A stretch of 64,000 bases of DNA from the NCBI GenBank assembly GCA_020054675.1, contig JAIHAL010000005.1, forward strand, positions 1 through 64,000, given 5' to 3'. A program made the position numbers and the translations under genes. Shown in pieces: positions 43,364-51,819 of the stretch (position 1 is the first letter of the stretch; every line of letters starts with the position of its first letter). This DNA is from Oscillospiraceae bacterium. GTDB lineage: Bacteria; Bacillota; Clostridia; Oscillospirales; Ruminococcaceae. The notes below the pieces were generated by a model that searched no databases, was not told the origin of the DNA, and saw only the letters and a program-made list of their open reading frames with translations.

Positions 43364-44278
43364 ATGAAATTGGGACTTGTCAGTGCCATTTGCGATGGAA
43401 TGACATTTGAAGAAGTTGTAGATTTTGCATCTGAAATCGGATTGGAATGTTTGGAAGTGGCATGCTGGCCAAAAGGCGGTGCTCAAAGAAGGTATGCAGG
43501 CGTCAGCCATATTGATGTCGAAAATATAAATGAAGAAAAAGCAAAATACATTAAAAATTATTGCTTAAAAAGGAATGTTGAAATTTCTTCGCTTGCATAT
43601 TACCCAAATCCATTAGAGCCAAATCTTGAAAAAAGAGAAATTTATATCCGGCATTTATACAAGCTTATTGACGCTTCGGCAATGCTTGGCATAAATATGG
43701 TTACAACATTTGCCGGACGCGACCAAAGAAAAACTGTTTCCGAAAACTTAAAGCTTTTAAAAGAAGTATGGTCTCCTATTGTAAAATATGCTGAAGAAAA
43801 AGGCGTAAAAATTGCAATAGAAAATTGTCCTATGCTGTTTACGGAAGATGAATGGCCGGGAGGGCAAAATATAATGACTACGCCCTCAATCTGGAGAAAG
43901 GTATTTGAAATTATCGACAGTCCTAATTTTGGGCTCAATTATGACCCTTCACATTTTATATGGCAGCAAATTGATTATATAAAACCTCTTTATGAATTTA
44001 AAAATAAAATCTTTCACGTTCACTGCAAGGATATTAAAGTATATGCCGAAAAATTATCAGATGTCGGAGTAATGGCTCCTCCTTTGGAATATATGTCGCC
44101 AAAACTTCCGGGATATGGGGATGTGAATTGGGGCAAATATATATCTGCCCTGACAGATATAGGATACGATGGGTATGTATGCATTGAAATAGAAGACAAG
44201 GCATTTGAAAAAAATTTGAATGATGTAAAAAAAGCCATTTCACTTGGTACAAAATATTTAAGAAATTTTGTAATTTAA
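43364..44278 (+). CDS. Second sugar-phosphate isomerase/epimerase (TIM barrel)
   Basis: This 304-aa xylose-isomerase-like TIM barrel is distinct from the 41856 gene. Its N-terminus LGLVSAICDGMTFEE and metal-site blocks IAIENCPM, LNYDPSHF, HVHCKDIK and CIEIED are typical of sugar epimerases and 3-keto-sugar enzymes. It probably handles the released or oxidised sugar. The ribosome site is AAGGAG. It is paired with the second Gfo/Idh/MocA gene 16 bp downstream. Confidence 0.88.
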   Translation: MKLGLVSAICDGMTFEEVVDFASEIGLECLEVACWPKGGAQRRYAGVSHIDVENINEEKAKYIKNYCLKRNVEISSLAYYPNPLEPNLEKREIYIRHLYKLIDASAMLGINMVTTFAGRDQRKTVSENLKLLKEVWSPIVKYAEEKGVKIAIENCPMLFTEDEWPGGQNIMTTPSIWRKVFEIIDSPNFGLNYDPSHFIWQQIDYIKPLYEFKNKIFHVHCKDIKVYAEKLSDVGVMAPPLEYMSPKLPGYGDVNWGKYISALTDIGYDGYVCIEIEDKAFEKNLNDVKKAISLGTKYLRNFVI

Positions 44279-44294
44279 ATTGAAGGGATTTGCA

Positions 44295-45365
44295 ATGGAA
44301 GATATCAGAATAGGAATTATCGGGCATGGTTTTATGGGGCATGAACATGAAGCTATGCTAAGCCGTATGGAAGGAATAAAGCTGATTGGTTTCTCCGATA
44401 TTGACCCCAAACAGTTAAAAGATGTAAAAGACGGTTTGAAAAGGTACTCCTCAAATGAAGAACTTATTAACGACCCTGACGTTCAAGTGGTTTTGATTGC
44501 CGCCAACAACAATCAGCATCACGATTTGGCAATTCAAGCTGCAAAAGCCGGCAAAGATATAATTTGTGAAAAACCGGCAGCATTAAGCGTTCAAGAATTT
44601 GACGACATGGTAAAAGCTGCAAATGAATATGGAGTCAAATTCACCGTACATCATCAAAGAAGATTTGACCCGGATTTTCAAACAATAAAGGAAATTTACG
44701 ATAAAAATCTTCTTGGTGACGTATATTCAATTAAAAGCAGCCTTTATGGATTTAACGGAAATATGCATGACTGGCATGTTTATATCAGCGAGGGCGGCGG
44801 AATGCTTTATGACTGGGGCGTGCATTTAATTGACCAGATGCTTTGGATGATGCCGGGAATAAAAATAAAAACTGTTTTTGCCGATTTAAGAAACGTAATC
44901 AACTTTGAAGTGGATGATTATTTTAAAATTTTAATGAAATTTGATAATGGAGTAATGGCAGAAATAGAATTAGGCACTTATTTTCTCACCGACAAAATGC
45001 ACGAAAAATGGTTTGAAAGGCATTGGATTATGAGCGGCAACAAAGGTACATCATACATAGATGGCTTTGAGCCGCAAGGAAAAATAGTAAGAACTACTCG
45101 CCTGCTTGAAAATGTAAAAGGAACACGCACCATGACGGCAGCAGGTCCTACACGTTCTTTCGGTCCTCCGCCTGAGGGGGTTATAATAACTGAACCTCTA
45201 CCGGAAGTAAATACCTGCCACAGGGATTTCTTTGAAAATTACAAAAGAGCTTATTATGGCCAAGAAGAATTTCTTGTGAAAATTCCGGAAGTAAGAAGAG
45301 TTCTGGCGCTTATGGAAGCAGTAAGAAAGTCGGCACAAACAGGCAAATCAATAGAATTTGAATAA
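44295..45365 (+). CDS. Second Gfo/Idh/MocA-family oxidoreductase
   Basis: This 356-aa NAD-dependent sugar oxidoreductase has the Rossmann motif GIIGHGFMGHEHE, catalytic block CEKPAA and the conserved YDWGVHLID. The ATG at 44295 follows AAGGGA at 8 nt; an upstream TTG start at 44280 is less likely. As last gene of the operon it may re-reduce the 3-keto sugar or act on another linkage, giving the operon two oxidoreductase/TIM-barrel pairs. Confidence 0.9.
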   Translation: MEDIRIGIIGHGFMGHEHEAMLSRMEGIKLIGFSDIDPKQLKDVKDGLKRYSSNEELINDPDVQVVLIAANNNQHHDLAIQAAKAGKDIICEKPAALSVQEFDDMVKAANEYGVKFTVHHQRRFDPDFQTIKEIYDKNLLGDVYSIKSSLYGFNGNMHDWHVYISEGGGMLYDWGVHLIDQMLWMMPGIKIKTVFADLRNVINFEVDDYFKILMKFDNGVMAEIELGTYFLTDKMHEKWFERHWIMSGNKGTSYIDGFEPQGKIVRTTRLLENVKGTRTMTAAGPTRSFGPPPEGVIITEPLPEVNTCHRDFFENYKRAYYGQEEFLVKIPEVRRVLALMEAVRKSAQTGKSIEFE

Positions 45366-45462
45366 CAAAAAATCATCCCATTTTAACCAAGCTGCCATAT
45401 TTTTGCCACATAATACGGGTATCATCATGACATGAGAAAAATCATGGAAGGATGAAACCAGC

Positions 45463-47298
45463 ATGAAAAACATCAGAAATAAAATTTTAACCGTATTATG
45501 CTTGCTTGCCATAGTCGGCAGCATGATGAGCGGATGCGGTGCAAATACTTCAAAAGATTCCTCGTCGGCTTCAAGCTCTATAAGCGCTGAAAACGCATCA
45601 TACAGCAACACTACAATCGTAGCTAAAGTTACTGCTGTAAACGGAAACACCATTACCGCCGACATCGGTGAGCTTGCTGAAATGAGCAGGCCTGATGGAA
45701 ATGCCGATGGTGAAAGCAATGCTTCTGCACCGGAAAAACCGGAAAATGACAATGCAAATTCACAATCTTCCGGAAGTGACAGCAAAATGGATGCTCCCCC
45801 GGAAAAGCCGGAAAACGGCAGCACAAATTCACAATCATCCGGAAGCGTCAGTGAAATGGGCACTCCTCCTGACGGAAACGGAGGCGGAAATATGCCTTCA
45901 ATGAAAACTTTCAAAGCAACGGAAGGCAGCGTGACCTTTGAAATCCCAGACAGCATAACAATTACAAAAGAAAGCATGGATGGCACACAAAGTGCTTCTG
46001 CATCAGATATAACAGTCGATTCCGTAATCGAAGTCACATTTGGCAATGACAACACCCCGACCGCTATTGTAATTAAAAATGTCATGTCAAACATGGGAGG
46101 CCCCGGCGGGGGAGGGTTCGGCGGCTCCGCAACAGTGACAAACGGAACTTCTGCAAATACCATCAGTGAAAATACTGAGGTTTCAGGAACCACTTATACT
46201 TCCACAGGTGATGATGAAAACGCATTGCGCATTGATAACGCAACGGTAACACTTAACAGCGTCACCATTGAAAAGACCGGAGGAAAAACTTCCAATACTG
46301 AAAACGGTGATTTTTATGGGCAAAATGCAGGATTGCTCGCATTAAACGGGGCAAATGTTACTATTAAAAATTCAACAGTCAATACAACCGCTCAAAACGG
46401 AAACGGCATATTCAGTTATGGCGAAGGAACAGTCGTAAACATTTATGACACCAAAATTCGCACCACGGCTGACAATTCCGGCGGAATTCAGACAACCGGC
46501 GGAGGAACCACCAATGCTTACAATCTTGATGTTGAAACAAGCGGAAATTCCTCAGCCGCAATACGCAGCGACCGCGGAGGCGGAACGGTTAATGTGGACG
46601 GCGGCACATATGTGTCCAACGGAACCGGAAGCCCTGCAATATACAGCACCGCAAACATTACGGTTTCAAATGCAACCCTTAATGCAACCAATTCCGAAGC
46701 GGTAGTTGTTGAGGGCAAGAACTCCGTCACATTAAACAACTGCAACGTAACCGGAAATATGACCGGCACTTATAAGGATGATTCCGAAAACATCCACAAC
46801 GTCATGATTTATCAAAGCATGTCAGGAGATGCGGATGTGGGCCATGCAACATTTACAATGAACGGAGGCTCTCTGACCGCAAAAGCCGGCGACATGTTCT
46901 ATGTAACCAACACAAGCTGCTCTATTACTCTCTCCAATGTCAAGCTTGCCCTTGCAAATAAAAATCTTCTTGTGGTTGCAGGCAACAACAGCAGCCGCGG
47001 CTGGGGCACTTCAGGTAAAAACGGCGGACAGGCAACCTTTACCGCAGATTCTCAAACTATGGAGGGAATTATTTCCGTTGACAAAATTTCAACCTTAACC
47101 ATGACTATGCAAAACGGCACAAACTTTACCGGAGCTATAAATCCCGATGGAGCTGCCGGAGAAGTAAATGTTACCATGGATGATTCATCAACATGGACTC
47201 TTACTGCCGACAGCTATATAACCTCTTTTAACGGAGATGTTTCCAAAATTGTTTCAAACGGATACAAAGTATATGTAAACGGAACGGCAATAAACTAA
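45463..47298 (+). CDS. Surface lipoprotein with right-handed beta-helix
   Basis: This is a 611-aa exported lipoprotein. The signal peptide ends in the lipobox MMSGCG, so it is anchored at Cys26. A Ser-rich linker is followed by a low-complexity region with two tandem 24-residue repeats (PEKPEN...NSQSSGS, about residues 89-138) and a Gly-rich stretch GGPGGGGFGG. From about residue 225 onward, short repeated NxTVxNxT-type rungs indicate a parallel beta-helix. Carbohydrate binding or adhesion is plausible; no catalytic motif is visible. It has its own upstream region and a bidirectional terminator after it. Confidence 0.85.
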   Translation: MKNIRNKILTVLCLLAIVGSMMSGCGANTSKDSSSASSSISAENASYSNTTIVAKVTAVNGNTITADIGELAEMSRPDGNADGESNASAPEKPENDNANSQSSGSDSKMDAPPEKPENGSTNSQSSGSVSEMGTPPDGNGGGNMPSMKTFKATEGSVTFEIPDSITITKESMDGTQSASASDITVDSVIEVTFGNDNTPTAIVIKNVMSNMGGPGGGGFGGSATVTNGTSANTISENTEVSGTTYTSTGDDENALRIDNATVTLNSVTIEKTGGKTSNTENGDFYGQNAGLLALNGANVTIKNSTVNTTAQNGNGIFSYGEGTVVNIYDTKIRTTADNSGGIQTTGGGTTNAYNLDVETSGNSSAAIRSDRGGGTVNVDGGTYVSNGTGSPAIYSTANITVSNATLNATNSEAVVVEGKNSVTLNNCNVTGNMTGTYKDDSENIHNVMIYQSMSGDADVGHATFTMNGGSLTAKAGDMFYVTNTSCSITLSNVKLALANKNLLVVAGNNSSRGWGTSGKNGGQATFTADSQTMEGIISVDKISTLTMTMQNGTNFTGAINPDGAAGEVNVTMDDSSTWTLTADSYITSFNGDVSKIVSNGYKVYVNGTAIN

Positions 47299-47302
47299 AA
47301 AA

Positions 47303-47336
47303 CTGCCCTATAAATGCAAAAGCGTTTATAGGGCAG
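47303..47336. terminator. Bidirectional terminator
   Basis: The 12-bp stem CTGCCCTATAAA/TTTATAGGGCAG (47303-47314, 47325-47336) is flanked by A- and T-runs on both sides. It lies between convergent genes ending at 47298 and 47342. Confidence 0.9.
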
Positions 47337-47341
47337 AATTT

Positions 47342-48235
47342 TTATGATTCAGTGATGACTCCTCCGTTTACATGGAGAACTTGTCCGGTAACGAAAGCGG
47401 AATCGTCACCGGCAAGATAAACATATGCCGGCGCTATTTCAAAAGGCTGCGCCGCCCGTCCAAGAGGCACATCCTGTCCGAATTTTGAAGTATCCCCCGC
47501 ATTAAAGCTTGAAGGTATAAGCGGAGTCCAAACAGGGCCGGGGGCAACCGCATTGACCCTTATTCCAAGAGGTGCCAGCGAAAGCGAAAGCGAACGTGTA
47601 AAGGCAACTATCGCTCCCTTTGTCGCCGAATAGTCAAGCAGTGTCGGGCTTCCCTTATAAGCCGTCACGGAAGTTGTATTGATTATTGAAGCACCGGCTT
47701 TAAGATGAGGAAGAACTGCTTTTGTCGTATAGAAAAAGCTTATTATATTCGTTGCAAAGGTATTGTTGAGCTGTTCGGGAGTTATGTCAAGTATGCTGTT
47801 TTGAGGATACTGCACGGCAATGTTGTTTACAAGGATGTCTATATGCCCGAATTCCCGCATTGCTGCGTCGGCAATTTCATTTGAGCATTTTTCCTGTTTT
47901 AAGTCGCATTTTATTGCTATACATTTTTTGCCCGCACATTCAACCATTTTTACGGTTTCGTTTGAATCCTCCTGCTCGCTGTAATAGGCTATAAGAATAT
48001 CCGCGCCCTCTTTTGCAAAGGCAACCGCCGCGGCCTGACCTATTCCGCTGTCGCCGCCGGTTATTATCGCAACTTTGCCGTCAAGCTTTCCGCTTGGGCG
48101 GTATTTGGGATTATCCGTCACCGGCTTTGGATTCATTTGCGACTGCGAACCCGGCTGCAAATCCTGATGCTGCGGCGGAAATCCCGACGGAGTCGCCGCC
48201 GGCGCATTTTCATAAGTGCTCTTTGGCTTAGTCAT
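47342..48235 (-). CDS. Short-chain dehydrogenase/reductase, stress-type (YghA/YdaD-like)
   Basis: This NAD(P)-dependent SDR of 297 aa has a Pro/Gln-rich N-terminal extension (about 45 aa), as in general-stress SDRs. The cofactor motif is TGGDSGIGQA, NNIAVQYP replaces the usual NNAG-type motif, and the active site has Ser in INTTSVTAYKG and YSATKGA (YxxxK). The ATG at 48235 is about 11 nt after GAGAGGAG. It is monocistronic with a shared terminator. The substrate is unknown. Confidence 0.9.
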   Translation of the reverse strand: MTKPKSTYENAPAATPSGFPPQHQDLQPGSQSQMNPKPVTDNPKYRPSGKLDGKVAIITGGDSGIGQAAAVAFAKEGADILIAYYSEQEDSNETVKMVECAGKKCIAIKCDLKQEKCSNEIADAAMREFGHIDILVNNIAVQYPQNSILDITPEQLNNTFATNIISFFYTTKAVLPHLKAGASIINTTSVTAYKGSPTLLDYSATKGAIVAFTRSLSLSLAPLGIRVNAVAPGPVWTPLIPSSFNAGDTSKFGQDVPLGRAAQPFEIAPAYVYLAGDDSAFVTGQVLHVNGGVITES

Positions 48236-48351
48236 ATTAAAAATGCTCCTCTCAAATTTTTTTAATATTATCTGACAAAAAGGCAAAAATATAATATGAA
48301 TAAAGATAAAGCACCGATATGAAAATTTTACATTGTATTACCGCACTTTTA

Positions 48352-48380
48352 TTGACGTAAACACTTTTTTTATGTATAAT
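48352..48380 (+). promoter_or_regulatory. Promoter of polyamine operon
   Basis: TTGACG (48352-48357), a 17-bp spacer and TATAAT (48375-48380) lie 36 bp before the ATG at 48417. Confidence 0.85.
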
Positions 48381-48416
48381 TAAATGCAAAATAATTGTAT
48401 TTTGGAGGTAAAACAA

Positions 48417-49616
48417 ATGGGAAGAGCCCTTATTATAGGAGCGGGCGGAGTGGCAAGCGTGGTCGTGCACAAATGCTGCCAGAACCCGGAGGTTTTTGAG
48501 GAAATCTGCATTGCCAGCCGCACCCTTTCAAAATGCGACGCCCTTAAACAAAAGCTTGAAGGCGGAAAGACAAAAATCCAAACCGCACAGCTTGACGCTG
48601 ACAACGTTGAGGAAACTATCGCTTTGATAAATAAATTCAAACCGGATATTGTAATAAACGTTGCGCTCCCTTATCAGGATTTGGCAATAATGGACGCCTG
48701 CCTTGCAACCGGAGTGCATTACCTTGACACAGCAAACTATGAGCCGCGCGATACGGCAAAGTTTGAATACAAATGGCAGTGGGCTTACAGGGAAAAGTTT
48801 GAAAAGGCCGGCATCACAGCCGTTCTCGGCTGCGGTTTTGACCCGGGAGTAACTGGAGTTTTCTCTGCTTATGCCATGAAGCATTATTTTGATGAAATCC
48901 ATTATATAGACATCCTTGACGCAAATGCCGGAGACCATGGATATCCTTTCGCCACAAACTTCAATCCGGAAATAAACATCCGCGAAGTTACGGCAAAAGG
49001 CAGCTACATTGAAAACGGCAAATGGGTCGAAACTGAACCGCTTGAAATAAAAAGAGTCTACAACTTCCCGGAAATAGGCGAAAAAAATATCTATCTGCTC
49101 CACCACGAAGAGCTTGAATCCCTTGCATTAAACATCAAAGGCATAAAGAGGATACGTTTCTGGATGACTTTTTCGGACAATTACCTTACTCATTTGAGAG
49201 TCCTCCAAAACGTCGGAATGACCTCCATTGAACCTATTGAATATGAGGGCAAGCAAATCGTGCCGCTGCAATTCTTGAAGGCTGTTCTGCCTGACCCTGC
49301 CTCGCTCGGCCCAAGGACAAAAGGAAAAACCAACATCGGTTGCATTTTCCAAGGTGTAAAAGACGGGAAGCCGCTGAATTACTATGTTTACAATGTTTGC
49401 ACTCATGAGGAATGCTATGCGGAGGTAGGCTCGCAAGCCATTTCCTATACAACAGGCGTTCCCGCAATGATAGGCGCCGCAATGGTTCTTACGGGAAAAT
49501 GGAAAAAGCCCGGCGTTTACAATGTTGAAGAATTTGACCCGGACCCGTTTATGGATGCGCTTAATAAATTCGGACTTCCGTGGAAAGAAAGCTTTAATCC
49601 GGAGCTTGTGGATTAG
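48417..49616 (+). CDS. Carboxynorspermidine/carboxyspermidine dehydrogenase (saccharopine dehydrogenase family)
   Basis: This enzyme condenses aspartate semialdehyde with a diamine (putrescine or diaminopropane) using NADPH to give carboxyspermidine or carboxynorspermidine. The Rossmann motif is IIGAGGVASVV, and ALPYQDLAIMDAC and ETANYEPRD-like (DTANYEPRD) blocks are typical. It is 399 aa from the ATG at 48417 (TTGGAGGT upstream). The next gene, nspC, carries out the following decarboxylation, which supports the assignment. Confidence 0.92.
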   Translation: MGRALIIGAGGVASVVVHKCCQNPEVFEEICIASRTLSKCDALKQKLEGGKTKIQTAQLDADNVEETIALINKFKPDIVINVALPYQDLAIMDACLATGVHYLDTANYEPRDTAKFEYKWQWAYREKFEKAGITAVLGCGFDPGVTGVFSAYAMKHYFDEIHYIDILDANAGDHGYPFATNFNPEINIREVTAKGSYIENGKWVETEPLEIKRVYNFPEIGEKNIYLLHHEELESLALNIKGIKRIRFWMTFSDNYLTHLRVLQNVGMTSIEPIEYEGKQIVPLQFLKAVLPDPASLGPRTKGKTNIGCIFQGVKDGKPLNYYVYNVCTHEECYAEVGSQAISYTTGVPAMIGAAMVLTGKWKKPGVYNVEEFDPDPFMDALNKFGLPWKESFNPELVD

Positions 49617-49619
49617 CCT

Positions 49620-50762
49620 ATGATGAAAGACATTGATTTTGGAAAGCTTCCCTCCCCATGCTATATTGTGGATGAAAGGCTGCTTGTAAAAAACCTTGAA
49701 ATCCTAAAATCAGTAAGAGAACGCACAGGATGCAAAATACTGCTTGCACAAAAAGGATTTTCAATGTTTTCGCTTTATCCCCTCATAAGGAAATATCTTG
49801 ACGGGACGACTGCAAGCTCGCTTTTTGAGGCAAGGCTCGGACATGAGGAAATGGGCGGCGAAACACACATATTTGCCCCCGCTTACAGAGATGACGAATT
49901 TGAGGAAATAATAAAAATCTGCGACCATATAGTATTTAATTCATTTTCACAATGGAAAAAATTCAAAAGCAGGGTAAAAGAACAAAACCGCAAAATAGAA
50001 TGCGGAATAAGGATAAATCCCGAATATTCGGAAATTAAAACGGATATTTACAATCCATGCTTTAAAAATTCAAGGCTTGGAGTTACGCTTGAAAATTTTG
50101 AGCCGGACATGCTGGACGGCATTGACGGGCTGCATTTCCACACAATGTGCGAACAAAATTCGGATGTCCTTGAACGCACGATAAAGGTTGTGGATGAAAA
50201 ATTCGGGAAATACATTTCACGCATGAAGTGGCTCAATTTCGGCGGAGGGCATCACATAACAAGGGCGGATTACGACGTTGAAACCCTTGTGCGCTCGATA
50301 ATGTTCATCCGTGAAAAATACGGAATCAACGTATACCTTGAACCGGGTGAAGCAATCGCATTGAACACAGGCTACCTCGTCTGCACTGTGCTTGATACCT
50401 TGAAAAACGGGATGGATATAGCAATCCTTGACACCTCCGCGGCATGCCATATGCCTGATGTGCTTGAAATGCCCTATCGCCCTGAAATAATAGGCGCGGG
50501 CAAACCCGGCGAATACTCTTACACTTACAGGCTTGGCGGGCCGACCTGTCTTGCCGGCGACGTAATCGGGGACTATTCTTTCAAAGAGCCTCTCCGCCCC
50601 GGCGACAAGCTCGTTTTCTGCGACATGGCGCATTATACCATGGTGAAAAACAACACTTTCAACGGAATAAACCTCCCCTCGATTGCATCGTTCAACGAAC
50701 AGGACGGAATAAAGATAATAAAGCAGTTTGGGTATGAGGATTTTAAATCAAGGCTGTCATAA
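49620..50762 (+). CDS. nspC: Carboxynorspermidine/carboxyspermidine decarboxylase
   Basis: This is a PLP-dependent fold-III (alanine-racemase-like) decarboxylase producing spermidine or norspermidine. The PLP lysine is in LLAQKGFSMFS (about residue 45), followed by HTMCEQN, a glycine-rich phosphate loop NFGGGHHIT and EPGEAIALNTG. It is 380 aa, normal length. It starts 3 bp after the dehydrogenase, forming a two-gene SAM-independent polyamine route. ATGs at 49620 and 49623 are both possible. Confidence 0.94.
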   Translation: MMKDIDFGKLPSPCYIVDERLLVKNLEILKSVRERTGCKILLAQKGFSMFSLYPLIRKYLDGTTASSLFEARLGHEEMGGETHIFAPAYRDDEFEEIIKICDHIVFNSFSQWKKFKSRVKEQNRKIECGIRINPEYSEIKTDIYNPCFKNSRLGVTLENFEPDMLDGIDGLHFHTMCEQNSDVLERTIKVVDEKFGKYISRMKWLNFGGGHHITRADYDVETLVRSIMFIREKYGINVYLEPGEAIALNTGYLVCTVLDTLKNGMDIAILDTSAACHMPDVLEMPYRPEIIGAGKPGEYSYTYRLGGPTCLAGDVIGDYSFKEPLRPGDKLVFCDMAHYTMVKNNTFNGINLPSIASFNEQDGIKIIKQFGYEDFKSRLS

Positions 50763-50801
50763 AAAAATCCGGCACACGTTTTAGCGTGAGCCGGATTTTT
50801 T
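50762..50801 (+). terminator. Terminator of polyamine operon
   Basis: Stem AAATCCGGC/GCCGGATTT with an inner CACG/CGTG helix, followed by TTTTTT. The region 50802-50948 shows nothing further. Confidence 0.9.
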
Positions 50802-50948
50802 CATAAGCAAGTTATTCCCCAGTCAAAAAAACGCCTATAAAATCCAAAGCACATATTTCATTAAGGCACCATTGGAAAGCAAAGTTTGTTGAAATCCAAA
50901 ACAGTTCTCTGATTATTGATTCCTATTCTGCCATAATTTACTCCAAAA

Positions 50949-51752
50949 TTAAAGTTCGGTCTTTTCTCCGCCCTTTGCCTCAATTATTTTTCCGTCAACT
51001 TCAAGCCATACGCTTAGGAACGACGGATTGAACACAAAAGTTCCGTCGGCAGAATAGCGCAAAGCGTCGCAGGCATCAAGATAATCCATTATTTCAATAT
51101 TCGTTGCGTACCAGGTATCTTCCTTTTTGCCGGCAAGCTTGCAGAAATCTTCAATCAATCCCCAGCTGTTGTCCCTTGAAAATTCATAGCTATGCCCCCA
51201 GACATACATAAGATAAAGATATTGTCTTTTATAAAGCCCGCAAAACTGCTCGCCAAGCTCAATAAGCCTATGCCCGTGGTGGCAGGTGGCTTTCCATTCA
51301 TACGGGTCTTTGGGGAGCGAAAAGTTTTCGGAGCTTCCCACCACCCTTGAATACCTTATCCCAAGCAGCGGGAGCAAGGCTTTTATTTGCTGGCTGTAAG
51401 AACCATTTGGATAGGAAAGTCCCCTTACCGGATATCCGACCGCCTTTTCAAGGTTTTCCCTGTCAAGCAAAATCTGCTTTGCAACCTGTTCAATCGGGCA
51501 GCGCTCAATGGTCGGATGGGTAAGAGTATGGCACGCAACTTCATGCCCCGCATAAATTTTTGCAATTTCATCAAGAGGGAATCTGTTTTCATGAAGCCCC
51601 GAATTCAAGTGGAAGGTTCCCTTTATTCCATATTCATTAAAAATTGAAATAAGCCTTGCATCCTCCATAAGCCCGTCATCATAGCTCATTGTCAGCGCTT
51701 TATGCTTTCCTCCGGGAAAGCATTTATAAATATTCCTAAGCTTTTTTTCCAT
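50949..51752 (-). CDS. Polysaccharide deacetylase-family protein
   Basis: This NodB-homology metal-dependent deacetylase is 267 aa. Motif 1 is MSYDDG (catalytic Asp pair) near residue 25, and motif 2 is CHTLTHP (metal His residues). A conserved RGLSYPNGSY block follows. No signal peptide is seen, so it probably acts on imported oligosaccharides. The ATG at 51752 follows GAGGCGGGGA; the longer frame to 51860 runs into the preceding binding-protein gene's end. It is last in an ABC importer operon, so the imported sugars may be acetylated. Confidence 0.88.
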   Translation of the reverse strand: MEKKLRNIYKCFPGGKHKALTMSYDDGLMEDARLISIFNEYGIKGTFHLNSGLHENRFPLDEIAKIYAGHEVACHTLTHPTIERCPIEQVAKQILLDRENLEKAVGYPVRGLSYPNGSYSQQIKALLPLLGIRYSRVVGSSENFSLPKDPYEWKATCHHGHRLIELGEQFCGLYKRQYLYLMYVWGHSYEFSRDNSWGLIEDFCKLAGKKEDTWYATNIEIMDYLDACDALRYSADGTFVFNPSFLSVWLEVDGKIIEAKGGEKTEL

Positions 51753-51819
51753 AGCAAATCCCCGCCTCTTTAAACCGCCGAAAAGGGAAGCCGCAAAAGC
51801 TTCCCTTTCAGCTTTATGT

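Noticed and set aside
45348-46193. Long minus-strand frame opposite the lipoprotein gene (281 aa)
   Set aside because: It mirrors a low-complexity Gly/Pro/Ser-rich coding strand; no start signals, and the plus-strand gene has a clear signal peptide and lipobox.
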